In this document: positions 1 to 10,379 of the stretch, piece by piece
How positions within the stretch are numbered: the stretch's first letter is position 1
Layout of the letters: each line of letters opens with the position of its first letter
Assembly (NCBI GenBank): GCA_028293625.1
Contig: JAQGOL010000030.1
Location: forward strand, 668,566 to 732,565
Length of the DNA stretch: 64,000 bases
Direction of reading: 5' to 3'
Source of the DNA: Chthoniobacteraceae bacterium
Lineage (GTDB): Bacteria > Verrucomicrobiota > Verrucomicrobiia > Chthoniobacterales > Chthoniobacteraceae
Program-made: the position numbers and the translations under genes
The notes under the pieces: generated by a model
Seen by the model: the letters and a program-made list of their open reading frames with translations, nothing else
Told to the model about the DNA's origin: nothing
The model's database searches: none

Positions 1-221
1 CCTTACGTTTCTGTTAGGCCGGCGGGTTCGTTAATCTTCAAGTTTCTTCATCCGCGGCCAAACACCGGTCCGGAGCATTTTAAAAAATGGCCGATTAACC
101 GCTTTTAAATCTTAAAAATTAGGTTACGCAGCTGCAGGTAATTCGTGACACACGATTTGTTATCACGTTCGCGTTCAAACGGTAATGACGCTTAATCGGA
201 TTGAAAAATTTCAAACAAGCT

Positions 222-249
222 TTGGTCCTGGCTAATCTGTGGTTATTAA
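222..249 (+). promoter_or_regulatory. possible sigma70-type promoter
   Basis: TTGGTC at 222-227 and TATTAA at 244-249 are separated by 16 bases in an AT-rich leader 31 bases before the first large gene. Both hexamers are imperfect. The rest of 1-279 shows no gene I can support. Confidence 0.2.
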
Positions 250-279
250 TAATAAGCGGTCCTCATTTTCTCCATCCCT

Positions 280-3200
280 GTGCCCATGCGATTCCTCCGA
301 CCATCGTACACTGCGTTCGATTTGAATGCTCTCCACTCCCAAATCCGGAACGGCAAAGGGATAAGAGCTGTTTCGAAAAGTTTGATGTTTGCCGTTCTGC
401 TCGCCGGCTTGATGGCATTGCCAGGCATCCCTGCAAACGCGCAGAGCGCAACGGCGGGAAAAATCGTCTTCTCCTCCACTCGCGCTGATTTAAATACCGA
501 TATCTATCTGATGAACCTGGATGGAACCGGCATCCAGCGGCTCACATACGATACCTCGGAGGACGTTCAGCCTGCTCTGAGCCCCGATGGAACCAAAGTG
601 GCATTTGTCTCAAGCCGCGGTTTGGAAATCCCGGCGGGCACCCCGGGCAGCACCGGCCGGGAAAAATCGGAGATCTATATTGTCAATGTGGACGGGAGCG
701 GTCTGAGAAAACTCACAGATTTCGGCACGGTTACCGGGCACCCGGTCTGGAGCCCGGACGGCACGCAGATTGCCTATGTCGGGCGTGACGCTGCGGAAGC
801 GACCCATGTTTACAAGATCAGTGCAACGGGTGGAGCTCCAACGATGTTGGCGGATGCCAGTTATATTGACATAACATGGAATCACAGGCCCTCCGGAGAT
901 TTCATCCGGTATGCCGGCCGCGAGGTAACTTCGGGAGGCATCTCCAGGAGCTATCCCTATACAATGAAGCCCGATGGAACCGGGCAGCAAATCGAATTCA
1001 CCGCTCCGCCCCTCTACAGTCCGGACGGCAGCAAATATATCAGGTTCGACAGCCTGCAATCGTTGGAGATTCATAATACGGCTGACTCCGCGGTAATTGG
1101 CCACCTGAACTACTGGGCTTTAGGCAGGATTACATTCAGCGCCGATAGCCAAAAGGTTGTGTTTTCCGGCAATTTTCCCGGGAACGATAACAACAATCAC
1201 TATCACATCTATACAGCCAACATTAACGGCACCGGTTTGACACAATTAACCCGCGCCATTGGCTCCGATGACTTCCCTTCGTGTGGACCAGGATTAACGG
1301 TCCCGATTCCGACGGCCGAGACAGGGTTCGGACGGTTGGTTTTGCAAGGTAACGATGGGATTTTTACAATGAACCCAACCGGTTGGGGAATGCAAAGACT
1401 GGAGCCTGTTTCTCCCACGGGTGCCCCGGTCGGCCCTTTCTATCATCCGAAATGGAACAAGGCTGGCACTCGCATTGCCATGGATGACCATCAAAACCTG
1501 TTTACCATGGCAGCCGATGGCACCGACTTGCAGCAGGTAACTCATCTCACAGCTGGATACGCCGTGGAACCGAGCTGGAATTCCGCGGGCACCGCGCTCG
1601 CATTCACCTTCCAGGACGGAAGCCCGTTCTACTACCACGAGCGCATTCATACCATTAAGGTAGATGGGAGCGGCGATACTGAGATACCGGCCGTAACCAA
1701 GAGTTACGGAACCCCGGCCTGGCAACCTGCCTCCGACGGTACGGACGGGGCCATCGCCTTCTTTCAAGGAGCCGCCTACCTGGAAAGCAGCATCGGCATC
1801 AATTACGGGGCGCAATCGAATAGCGCTGTTCTGTTTACTAATCAAATTGAGGGAAACAGCTACGATGCCGAGAATCAGAGCGGAACCGGACTTTACTTCG
1901 GCAGCCCGGCCTGGAATCCCACCGGCACAAGGCTGGCAGTGGTGCGCACGGAACGGCGTCGCCCCCAAAGCGCAAATTATGCTTACATGGTTAGCTCCAA
2001 TATTCTGATGTCCAATCCGGACGGATCAGATGTCGTTCCGGTGACCAATCACATTCTCTCGAGCAGCGTGGGAACTTATGACAGTCTCTCCTTTAGCCCT
2101 GACGGAACAGAGTTCGCTTTTCTGGAAGGTCAGACACTCGGCACGATGAATGTGGATGGCACCGGTTCAAAGCCGCTTTTTGGCAATGGCGTCAATCAAG
2201 TGAATTGGGGGGCCAACTTTATCTCGGGCGCTCCTGAGGTAAAAGCGCCCTCCGTCATCATAGCCGATCCAGCGGCACAGACGACGCGCAAGCTGCTAAA
2301 AATCTCCGGCACGATAGACGACACCGGCGTCTCCTCCACCGGACCTGCTCTTGTCATGCTAAAACTGCAGCGGCTCACCGATAACAAGTATTGGAATCCA
2401 GCGGCTATTGCTGCCGACAAATGGAGTACCACGGAGGGCTTGATTCCGGGCAACGTGGGAACAGCAGATCCGAACAATTCAGTGCTCCGTCCATGGGCGG
2501 CGAGCCAATATGATTTGCCTCCACCGGAACTGATGCCAACGGGCAGCTACCGTATCATCGCTTCCGGCATAGATAATGCCGGAAATATCAGTAACGAAAT
2601 TGCGACAACCTTCTCCATTTCCTCGCCCGGTCAACTGGCCTTCACCTCCCCCGGTTATACTATCAATGAAGCGTCCGGCATATCGATTCCGGGAGCGGTC
2701 ACGGTTTCGCGCCTGGGCGGCAGCGACGGCACGGTTACCGTCGAGTATCGAGCAACCAATTATGGCGTACAGGGAGAGGCTCAATTAGGAGCCGATTTCA
2801 CCCTTCCCGCCGGCACCCTGACTTTCAACCCCGGCGAGACGCTAAAAACCATTCCTTTGCAGGTTCTAAACGACGCGATTCTTGAGAGTTCCGAAACCTT
2901 CGCCATTGAGCTCAGCAACCCGACTGGTGGCGCTGACTTCGGCGAAGCCGCTTATTATTCGATCAGCCCCATCACAAGCTATATTACCATCTCGGATGAC
3001 GAAGCGGCCTTGGCCGGACGGTTTCATTTCACACCCGGAATAAAGTTGGTTCTCGGGAATCAAGGCAGCGTTGAGCTTACGGTCCAGCGCACCGGAGGCA
3101 GTCTCCCGGAGGATGTATCCTTTAGCATGCTTCCCGGGGATACCATCCCAGCACGGTTTACCAATGTGCCGCAAGTGCTGCATTTTGGCGCGACTGAAAT

Positions 3201-5274
3201 GACGAAAACCGTCACCGTTCCCCTCTTGGATAATTCCGATTCATTGCCGGACCAGAACGTCTTTCTCTATCTCCAGACTCCGGTTCAATACCAGGATGGC
3301 CTGTTGATTATCCGGGACAAAAACTACGCACCCCCCGAAGGATTTTTCTCATTTGCCCAACACGAGTTCGCGGCGGTGGATAATGGAAATGGAGTCGACC
3401 TGACTATTCAACGCATCGGCGGAACCACCGGCGACACTTTCGTTTCGGTTGGAGTCGATTTCGATTACAATCCCGGAACCGCGGGCAGTTCGGATTATTC
3501 ATTTGACGAGTCCACCGTGAAATTCGGGGATGGGGATGCGACACCCAAAACGATTCACCTCAATATTGCCACCGGCGCTGCTGGCAATAGCATGAAAACG
3601 TTTAATCTCTTATTATACGCCGGGCGAGGATACCCCACGGATGCCGCTACAGTCACCGTGACGCATGACGACTCTCTGCCGGGAATATTCGAACTGGCGG
3701 AAAGCGCCGTCTCGGCGGTTGAAGGTTCCGCCGTTACACTCACAGTTAATCGCACAGGCGGTTCAGCAGGTGCGGCAAATGTCCCCTTTATTGTCGAGGG
3801 CACGGCCATTAAAAATAAAGACTATACGGTGAACGTCAGTTCCCCGATCCACTTTGCAAGCGGAGAGATAAGCAAACAAATTCAGCTTCAACTGCTTGGC
3901 GATACCGTGGCAGATCCTGCTGAAACCGCGATCATTGTGCTCGGCGATCCATCGCTGGGCGAGCTCGGCGAGAATAGTTCGGAGATAGTTACGATTGATG
4001 ATGGCCCAAGCGGACTGATGGGCCTGACCGTCGCGACCATTGGCTCCGGCAGTGTCACCAAGGGCTTTCTGGGTCAGACTCCGCGCAATACCGGCACGAA
4101 ATACACTGTTACAGCGACTCCGGCGGCTGGATATATTTTCGCCGGCTGGACAGGCGGCATCACTTCAAATAACGCCAAGCTAAGTTTCACGATGTCGCCG
4201 GAACTTTCGCTCACGGCCAATTTCGTGTTGAACCCGTTCCTTGCGGTTTCAGGAAGCTACATTGGCCTCGCTCAAGCAGAAGCCGCCGGCATCGATCCTT
4301 CACTCGTGACTATGGCACTGAGAGAAACCGGTTCATTCACAGGGTCGATCGCCTGTCCCGCCGCCCTGCGGGCCGTTCTCGGAGCTAAGCTCCCTTTTAC
4401 CGGCACTTTCACTGCAAGCGGCCATTACACGCGCAGCAGCAAAGTAGGTGCGCTCGATCTGCTCATTGAGCTTCAGCATAGTGCAGCTGCCGGCGGGACT
4501 ATTACCGGCACAGTTCAGGTCGGCGCAAATGTCTTCACATTGGCGGCCGGGCGCGCTGCCTACAGTGCGAAACATCCCGCTCCCATGGCGGGCCTTTACA
4601 CGATGTCACTTGTGCCAAAGCCGGGTGAGACCACCTCGCCCCGAGGACATGGAGTTGCCACCCTCTCCGTGGCGTCGTCCGGCACCGTGAAAGTCACAGG
4701 AACCCTTGCTGATGGAACAACCTTCTCGGTTGCCGGTCCGATTACCGGCACGAACGGCTTTATCTTGTTTAAGCCGCTTTATGCTCAGGCGCGCGGCCAG
4801 CTGACCGCAAGCATGTTGATTGTTTCAAACAACAATCCCGCTGATACGGATATCCAGGCGAACTTCCTTTGGATCCGCCCGCCTGCCGTCAACGATGGCA
4901 AACCTCATCTTTATGCGTCTGGATTCTCAACCGCGCTTACCAGCCTTGCCTCGGTGTATCATCTGCCTGAAAAAGGAAAGAACGTCTTCGGCACCGCACA
5001 GTCTACGATTGATTTTGGCACCACCAGCGCCGCCGTTGGGAGCCACGCAATCGCGCATGCTTCCACGCTCAATGACAAAAGTCAGCTTAGCTACACGGGC
5101 ACGGATAAAATCTCCGGCGCTTTCGCCGAGAAAACCGGCCTTTTCAAAGGCAGCTTTACAGCAGCTGGAACGACGGCATCGCAGGCTTTTGGCATCGTGT
5201 TGGATAAGCAAAATATCGCGCTCGGCTTCTACTTTGAAAGTGGTCTGAGTTCCGATCTTTCGCTGAAACCGTGA
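280..5274 (+). CDS. secreted TolB-like propeller / Calx-beta protein with verrucomicrobial C-terminal module
   Basis: A 1664-residue exported protein. A hydrophobic stretch near residues 36-50 ending in ANA-Q looks like a signal peptide. The start is uncertain: the ATG used leaves a 35-residue leader, and an inner ATG at 385 gives a short signal lacking basic residues. Residues about 58-650 hold many WD40-like/PD40 repeats (W/F-S-P-D-G-T and D-G-x-G motifs), as in TolB propellers. About 780-1240 follow several Calx-beta-like units with G-x-A-x-x-G-x-D-F/Y strands. About 1247-1310 is an InlB-like unit (GYIFAGWTG). The last 350 residues match in layout the C-terminus of the metallopeptidase-like protein at 33012-35066. 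Likely a surface or extracellular binding protein; the ligand is unknown. Confidence 0.85.
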   Translation: MPMRFLRPSYTAFDLNALHSQIRNGKGIRAVSKSLMFAVLLAGLMALPGIPANAQSATAGKIVFSSTRADLNTDIYLMNLDGTGIQRLTYDTSEDVQPALSPDGTKVAFVSSRGLEIPAGTPGSTGREKSEIYIVNVDGSGLRKLTDFGTVTGHPVWSPDGTQIAYVGRDAAEATHVYKISATGGAPTMLADASYIDITWNHRPSGDFIRYAGREVTSGGISRSYPYTMKPDGTGQQIEFTAPPLYSPDGSKYIRFDSLQSLEIHNTADSAVIGHLNYWALGRITFSADSQKVVFSGNFPGNDNNNHYHIYTANINGTGLTQLTRAIGSDDFPSCGPGLTVPIPTAETGFGRLVLQGNDGIFTMNPTGWGMQRLEPVSPTGAPVGPFYHPKWNKAGTRIAMDDHQNLFTMAADGTDLQQVTHLTAGYAVEPSWNSAGTALAFTFQDGSPFYYHERIHTIKVDGSGDTEIPAVTKSYGTPAWQPASDGTDGAIAFFQGAAYLESSIGINYGAQSNSAVLFTNQIEGNSYDAENQSGTGLYFGSPAWNPTGTRLAVVRTERRRPQSANYAYMVSSNILMSNPDGSDVVPVTNHILSSSVGTYDSLSFSPDGTEFAFLEGQTLGTMNVDGTGSKPLFGNGVNQVNWGANFISGAPEVKAPSVIIADPAAQTTRKLLKISGTIDDTGVSSTGPALVMLKLQRLTDNKYWNPAAIAADKWSTTEGLIPGNVGTADPNNSVLRPWAASQYDLPPPELMPTGSYRIIASGIDNAGNISNEIATTFSISSPGQLAFTSPGYTINEASGISIPGAVTVSRLGGSDGTVTVEYRATNYGVQGEAQLGADFTLPAGTLTFNPGETLKTIPLQVLNDAILESSETFAIELSNPTGGADFGEAAYYSISPITSYITISDDEAALAGRFHFTPGIKLVLGNQGSVELTVQRTGGSLPEDVSFSMLPGDTIPARFTNVPQVLHFGATEMTKTVTVPLLDNSDSLPDQNVFLYLQTPVQYQDGLLIIRDKNYAPPEGFFSFAQHEFAAVDNGNGVDLTIQRIGGTTGDTFVSVGVDFDYNPGTAGSSDYSFDESTVKFGDGDATPKTIHLNIATGAAGNSMKTFNLLLYAGRGYPTDAATVTVTHDDSLPGIFELAESAVSAVEGSAVTLTVNRTGGSAGAANVPFIVEGTAIKNKDYTVNVSSPIHFASGEISKQIQLQLLGDTVADPAETAIIVLGDPSLGELGENSSEIVTIDDGPSGLMGLTVATIGSGSVTKGFLGQTPRNTGTKYTVTATPAAGYIFAGWTGGITSNNAKLSFTMSPELSLTANFVLNPFLAVSGSYIGLAQAEAAGIDPSLVTMALRETGSFTGSIACPAALRAVLGAKLPFTGTFTASGHYTRSSKVGALDLLIELQHSAAAGGTITGTVQVGANVFTLAAGRAAYSAKHPAPMAGLYTMSLVPKPGETTSPRGHGVATLSVASSGTVKVTGTLADGTTFSVAGPITGTNGFILFKPLYAQARGQLTASMLIVSNNNPADTDIQANFLWIRPPAVNDGKPHLYASGFSTALTSLASVYHLPEKGKNVFGTAQSTIDFGTTSAAVGSHAIAHASTLNDKSQLSYTGTDKISGAFAEKTGLFKGSFTAAGTTASQAFGIVLDKQNIALGFYFESGLSSDLSLKP

Positions 5275-5391
5275 CCGCTGCCTGCGTGAAAACGCGTTAG
5301 GAAGTTAAACGGGGCATGAAGCGCGGGGTCGATGCAATGGGTTGCGGCGGCGATTTGTTTGGCCGATAAACAGGTTGATCCCGGCCTTATC

Positions 5392-8373
5392 ATGTCTTCC
5401 GTCCCCCCGTCCTTTATGCGCCTTGCAATGGCGTTCCTCTTCCTGGCCGCCCTCATTTCCGCACCCGGTGTCAAAGCGGCTGCTCCGGGTCAGCCATTTG
5501 CTTCATACTGGCATCCCGCGTCGCTGCTTGCCTGGAGCCCGGCGACCGATCCGGATGCGCCTTTCAACCGATCCAATACACCGCTGGCAGCTACGTTTGT
5601 AAACCCGGCTCTGAACGTCAACTCGCATGCCCGGTTGAACGAAGCCCGCGTTGTCAGCCTCGTTGCGTTTGCCTCCACCTCTGGCAACCCCTCGCAAGGT
5701 GGAGTGACGATGCCTTATTACGCGCCCAATTATTGGCAATACATGCACGAATTGGTTTTTTGGGGAGGATCCGCAAGTGAAGGAATCATCCTGGCCCCAA
5801 ACCCGACGGTCATCGACTCAGCTCATCGCAACGGAGTCTCCGTACTGGGCAACGTTTTTTTCCCGCCAACCGCCTACGGCGGCCAGTTCCAATGGGTAAC
5901 CGACTTTCTTCAGAAGTCAGGGTCAACGTTTCCCGTGGCCGACAAACTTATCCAAGTGGCGCAGTATTACGGGTTTGATGGCTGGTTCCTTAATCAGGAA
6001 ACCGCGGGTGGGAATGCGGCGACTGCCACCGCAATGCGCGATTTTATCAAATATATCCAGGCAAACTCCAGCCTCCGCGTGATGTGGTATGACGCTATGT
6101 CTGAATCCGGAAGTGTCGGCTGGCAAAACGCGCTGACCAGCTCCAACGATCTCTTCCTTCAGGACAACGGAATGGTATCCGATGAGATGTTCCTCAATTT
6201 TTCCTGGTCAGCCAGCGGTCTTGCAAGCTCGAGGACACGCGCGCAAAATCTCGCACGCAGTTCATATGATCTTTTCGCCGGGGTCGATGTGGAGGGGAGT
6301 GGCTATAATAAATCTCTCGATTGGTCCGCTATTTTCCCCGAAACCGGCGCGCACGTGATGTCGCTTGGATTTTATCGGCCCGAGTGGACACGTAACTCTT
6401 CTTCGAGCGTTGTGGACTTTTACGTCCGGGACAATCGTTTCTGGGTCGGTGCCAATCGGGATCCCGGCAATACGGCCACAACCGACGCGTGGAAAGGGGT
6501 CGCCCATTATATCCCTGCCAAATCACCAATCACAAAGCTGCCCTTTGTAACCAATTTCAATACAGGCCATGGCAGCCGCTTTGCCGTCAACGGCCAGACC
6601 TTAAGAACAGGCGAATGGAATAATCTTAGTTTGCAGGATGTGCTTCCAACCTGGCGTTGGATCGTCCAGAGCACGGGGGAGAAGCTCATTCCGGACTTCA
6701 GCTTTAGCGATACCTACTACGGCGGCACATCGCTGAAGGTATCCGGAAATATCACAGCCACGAACGACTTGAAGCTTTTTGAGACAAGCCTCCCGGTTAG
6801 CTTCAATACCAGCCTGCGACTGGCTTATAAAATGGGTGCGAGCGGAGTGGCTACATCCATGCAAGCCGCCTTCTCTTTTGAAGAGAGTCCAACTGACTTT
6901 CATTTCCTGGATTTAGGCGCAACCACCAGTGCGGGCTGGAATACCAAAACTTTCGGCCTTGGTGCGTTTGCCGGAAAGAAGCTGGCAGTCCTTGGTTTGC
7001 GGTTTCAATCGGCAAACGCTGTTAACAACTATACGATCCGTGTAGGTCAAATCGCCGTTTACAACGGACCGATTTCCTCTCCGGCCCCGCCTTCGCTCGT
7101 GACCGTGGATGGGGCGTCTTCCATCGATGCAACAACCGCCACGGCCCGCCTAAAGTGGACGCATTCGCCTGATCCGGTCTACTATTACAACGTCTATCGG
7201 CGCAATCCGGATAACAGCCGGACCTGGCTTGGGGCAACTCCGAACAATGCCTACTTCGTTCCCGAGATTAAGCATACCACAGCGGAAACCTTTGCCCCGA
7301 TTGAAATTGAAACCGTGGGAATGGATTTTGGCACGTCGGCCGTGGCGGCTGCAAAAGTCTTTTTCCCTGTCACATTTGTAAGCACCGGGGCCGTCTGGAA
7401 ATACAACGACAGCGGAGCCAATCTTGGCACCGCATGGCGCGCTCCCTCTTACAACGACGCGGCGTGGCTCACTGGGATCTCGCCCCTCGGTTACGGAGAC
7501 AATGACGAAGCCACCCGTGTCGAAGACAATTCCACACCTGGCTATACTGCTGCCGATACAAATCGTTATATCACCACGTATTTCCGGCGCAGTTTTACGG
7601 TCGCCAACGCGGCAAACGTGACAGCCCTTCGACTTGCCGTGCAACGTGATGACGGCGTTGCGGTCTACCTCAACGGGCAACGCGTCTTCCTCGATAACCT
7701 CGCCGCCGACGCGCTCTCCACGCAAACCGCCGACTCCTCCCTCTCAGGTGCCGACGAGAGCGCCTATCTGAGCGGCACCGTCGATCCGGCATTGCTGATT
7801 GAAGGAAACAACGTCCTCGCGGTCGAAGTTCACCAGTCCAGCGCAGATAGCAGCGATATCAGTTTTGATCTGCTTCTTGACGCTGATCTGGATCTCTCAT
7901 TGCCAACTTTCACCATCTCTCCCGCGAATAAAACTGTCATCGCCGGCTGGCCGATTTCATTGGGTGTCTCTGCGCGCGGCGCGGCGCCGTTGACTTACCG
8001 GTGGCAAAAAAATGGGCAGGATATTCCGGGCGCGCTTGCCTCCACCCTTCAAATTCCGACTGCAACCACTTCGGATGGCGGCAGTTATAGAGCGATCGTG
8101 ACAAACAACTCCGGCAGCGCGACAAGCGCCGGGGCGATCATCAACGTTGTGCCGCTGCCAATCATTAAGCCACCTGCGTTGAGCCCGGATGGTGCCACCG
8201 CCGTTTTCACATTTACCGCGGAGGCTGGCTTGGCCTACGACATTGAGGAATCAATCGATCTGATTAGCTGGAGTGTGGCACAAACAATTACGGGCCAAGC
8301 CGGCACGCAGACCATCTCGCTGCCGGCCGGCCAGGCACGGCATTTTTATCGGTTGAAAATCCGCTCCCTGTAA
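5392..8373 (+). CDS. secreted GH85 endo-beta-N-acetylglucosaminidase, multidomain
   Basis: Predicted to cleave the chitobiose core of N-glycans or related GlcNAc-GlcNAc linkages outside the cell. The motif GFDGWFLNQET, with Asn at 5992-5994 and Glu at 5998-6000, matches the GH85 Asn/Glu catalytic pair; MWYDAMSESG and the later DVEGSG segment also fit the family. A galactose-binding-like module follows (YFRRSFTV and DDGVAVYLNGQRVF around 7590-7690), then an Ig-like unit (TYRWQKNGQDI) and a C-terminal YDIEESIDLISW...FYRL unit common in verrucomicrobial exported proteins. I chose the ATG at 5392; it precedes a hydrophobic signal segment ending ...GVKAAA. An in-frame ATG lies upstream at 5332 and another downstream at 5416. 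It follows the propeller gene by 117 bases. Confidence 0.88.
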   Translation: MSSVPPSFMRLAMAFLFLAALISAPGVKAAAPGQPFASYWHPASLLAWSPATDPDAPFNRSNTPLAATFVNPALNVNSHARLNEARVVSLVAFASTSGNPSQGGVTMPYYAPNYWQYMHELVFWGGSASEGIILAPNPTVIDSAHRNGVSVLGNVFFPPTAYGGQFQWVTDFLQKSGSTFPVADKLIQVAQYYGFDGWFLNQETAGGNAATATAMRDFIKYIQANSSLRVMWYDAMSESGSVGWQNALTSSNDLFLQDNGMVSDEMFLNFSWSASGLASSRTRAQNLARSSYDLFAGVDVEGSGYNKSLDWSAIFPETGAHVMSLGFYRPEWTRNSSSSVVDFYVRDNRFWVGANRDPGNTATTDAWKGVAHYIPAKSPITKLPFVTNFNTGHGSRFAVNGQTLRTGEWNNLSLQDVLPTWRWIVQSTGEKLIPDFSFSDTYYGGTSLKVSGNITATNDLKLFETSLPVSFNTSLRLAYKMGASGVATSMQAAFSFEESPTDFHFLDLGATTSAGWNTKTFGLGAFAGKKLAVLGLRFQSANAVNNYTIRVGQIAVYNGPISSPAPPSLVTVDGASSIDATTATARLKWTHSPDPVYYYNVYRRNPDNSRTWLGATPNNAYFVPEIKHTTAETFAPIEIETVGMDFGTSAVAAAKVFFPVTFVSTGAVWKYNDSGANLGTAWRAPSYNDAAWLTGISPLGYGDNDEATRVEDNSTPGYTAADTNRYITTYFRRSFTVANAANVTALRLAVQRDDGVAVYLNGQRVFLDNLAADALSTQTADSSLSGADESAYLSGTVDPALLIEGNNVLAVEVHQSSADSSDISFDLLLDADLDLSLPTFTISPANKTVIAGWPISLGVSARGAAPLTYRWQKNGQDIPGALASTLQIPTATTSDGGSYRAIVTNNSGSATSAGAIINVVPLPIIKPPALSPDGATAVFTFTAEAGLAYDIEESIDLISWSVAQTITGQAGTQTISLPAGQARHFYRLKIRSL

Positions 8374-8374
8374 A

Positions 8375-8803
8375 GTGGATGCGCCTCATTCCGGAACCAG
8401 AGATCGGCGATTTTCTGACAAAATCGACGGCTCTTGTTTGGTAATTTTGGAGTTCGTGAAACCCGCCAACTTCGCTGTCCGCCGGTCAATCGCCATAGTG
8501 CTCACCTTGTCTGTTGTAAGTGCCATCCATGAAAGCCGTGGCGCGGATCGGCCCCAACCAACTGACAGGGAAGGCTATATTCACGAGTCAGGAGATCTGA
8601 ACGCCTTTCTCGAAAGGCGCGTGGTGAAACCTGGCAGCCGTCAACAGCACACTTTTAATCTGCCGAAAATCAAGGCGGATTGGTATTGCAAAGAAGAGAA
8701 GGTCAGTCTCTCGGGAGACTACGCCAAGCCTCTTACAGCTGGCGCTGTATGGTCGGAAACGCAGCATACTGCGTTTGCCGATGGAAACGCGGTTTGTACG
8801 TGA
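8375..8803 (+). CDS. doubtful short ORF, possible gene remnant
   Basis: A 142-codon frame directly after the GH85 gene. From a TTG near residue 26 it resembles a signal peptide (RRSIAIVLTLSVVSA), but what follows has no recognisable domain. A second open frame ends at the TAA before 8880 and contains METRFVRELVVVAKRHGKIP from an ATG at 8781, also unrecognised. Several short frames in about 530 bases, none with family support, suggest decayed coding sequence or non-coding DNA. I cannot assign a function. Confidence 0.25.
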   Translation: MDAPHSGTRDRRFSDKIDGSCLVILEFVKPANFAVRRSIAIVLTLSVVSAIHESRGADRPQPTDREGYIHESGDLNAFLERRVVKPGSRQQHTFNLPKIKADWYCKEEKVSLSGDYAKPLTAGAVWSETQHTAFADGNAVCT

Positions 8804-8907
8804 ACTTGTGGTCGTCGCCAAGCGGCACGGGAAGATTCCCGAGCACCTCACCAAATTCATTTCCAATGTGCTCTTCTAAAGAAGAGTGCTTCGTCCGGAA
8901 CGATTAC

Positions 8908-10374
8908 TCATGCCAATATGCCCTTTACCACAGCAGCGGGTTCGACTCCCGTAAGTCGCTGGTCGAGCCCTTGGAATTTATAGGTAAACCGCGAATGATC
9001 AACTCCGAGGCAATGGAGGATGGTTGCGTTGATATCGTTAAGATGCACCGGATCCTGTATCGCGTTGTAGGAGAAATCATCGGTCTCGCCAAAACTGATT
9101 CCCGGTTTGATTCCCGCGCCGGCCATCCACATACAGAAGTTCCGGGGATGATGATCGCGGCCATAGTTATCCCTGGTGAGCGTTCCCTGGCTATAAACGG
9201 TGCGGCCGAATTCGCCGCCCCAGACTACAAGCGTATCTTCAAGCAAACCGCGTTGTTTGAGATCCTTGACCAATGCCGCGCAGCCGCGATCGGTATCGGC
9301 GCATTGATTGCCAAGGTCGCGCGGCAGGTTTGAATGCGAATCCCAGCCGCGATGCATGAGCTGCACGCAACGGACACCACGTTCCGCCAGCCGCCGCGCC
9401 AGCAGACAACTTTGCGCAAATGAACCAGGCTTATGCACGTCCGGCCCGTAGAGTTCGAGCGTGGCGGCGTCTTCATTTTTAAAGTCAGCCAGGTCAGGCA
9501 CGCTCGTTTGCATGCGAAACGCCATTTCATACTGCGCGATGCGCGTGACGGTTTCGGGATCGCCCAGTCGCTCGTGCTGGCGCTGGTTAAGTTCACCCAA
9601 CACATCGAGCAAGGCACGCCGATCGTTGCGTCCCACTCCGTTTGGATTCTGCAGGTAAAGCACTGGATCGCCACCGCTGCGGAAAGCGACTCCGCTATGT
9701 TTGCCCGGCAAAAATCCACTCCCCCACATGCGCGAAAAAAGCGCCTGTCCATCGGAGGTTTCAGGCCATTTTGGAGTAAGCACCACAAAAGCCGGCAGAT
9801 TGTCCGACTCACTGCCCAGCCCGTAAGCCAGCCATGATCCAAGGCTCGCTTTGCCGGGAATCTCGGAGCCGGTAAAAAGAAAAGTACAAGCCGGATCATG
9901 ATTGATCGCATTCGTATGGACGGTCTTGATCAGCGCAATGTCATCAACGATGCCGGCAGTATGCGGAAGAAGCTCACTTACCCAGCGTCCGCAATTACCA
10001 TGCTGTGCGAACTTGAATTTTGATGGCGCAACAGGCAGCCGCTTTTGGCCTGAGGTCATCGTCGTGATACGCTGGTTGCCGCGTACAGACTCGGGAAGCT
10101 CTTTGTCAAAGTAATCGGCAAGTCCCGGCTTATAATCCCACAGGTCAATCTGTGAAGGCGCACCATTCATGTGCAGATAGATGAGACGCTTTGCCTTTGG
10201 CGCAAAATGAGGCAGGCCTGGCAAGGCTGTGTGCACACGCTGCACAGCATTGGTATCGGCCATTGCATGCTGACCCAGTAAATGAGCAAGGGCAACGCCG
10301 CCAAACCGCAGACCGGCATCACCAAAGAATTGCCGCCGGGTTAGGTTGATTTCGTTTTGAATAAACGGGTGCAT
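8908..10374 (-). CDS. DUF1501 family protein with Tat-type signal
   Basis: A 488-residue member of DUF1501, an alkaline-phosphatase/sulfatase-superfamily-like group frequent in Planctomycetota and Verrucomicrobiota, with no settled reaction. The N-terminus has TRRQFF (residues 12-17) followed by a hydrophobic stretch, a Tat-type export signal implying export in folded form. Superfamily-like features include [16 protein letters not shown] near residue 75 and GRDHHP at about 405-410, a likely metal-site segment. It begins 5 bases after the stop of the DUF1549/DUF1553 cytochrome gene, so the two are probably cotranslated; this pairing is standard for the families. Often annotated as sulfatase, but I see no typical C/S-x-P-x-R sulfatase motif. 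Confidence 0.9.
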   Translation of the reverse strand: MHPFIQNEINLTRRQFFGDAGLRFGGVALAHLLGQHAMADTNAVQRVHTALPGLPHFAPKAKRLIYLHMNGAPSQIDLWDYKPGLADYFDKELPESVRGNQRITTMTSGQKRLPVAPSKFKFAQHGNCGRWVSELLPHTAGIVDDIALIKTVHTNAINHDPACTFLFTGSEIPGKASLGSWLAYGLGSESDNLPAFVVLTPKWPETSDGQALFSRMWGSGFLPGKHSGVAFRSGGDPVLYLQNPNGVGRNDRRALLDVLGELNQRQHERLGDPETVTRIAQYEMAFRMQTSVPDLADFKNEDAATLELYGPDVHKPGSFAQSCLLARRLAERGVRCVQLMHRGWDSHSNLPRDLGNQCADTDRGCAALVKDLKQRGLLEDTLVVWGGEFGRTVYSQGTLTRDNYGRDHHPRNFCMWMAGAGIKPGISFGETDDFSYNAIQDPVHLNDINATILHCLGVDHSRFTYKFQGLDQRLTGVEPAAVVKGILA

Positions 10375-10379
10375 GGCAA

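Noticed and set aside
201-488. ORF beginning like a signal peptide before the first gene
   Set aside because: It runs in another frame over the start of the 1664-aa gene and has no domain; the large frame has clear repeats.
8908-10374. Calling the DUF1501 protein a true sulfatase
   Set aside because: The superfamily fold is likely but the C/S-x-P-x-R formylglycine motif is not visible.
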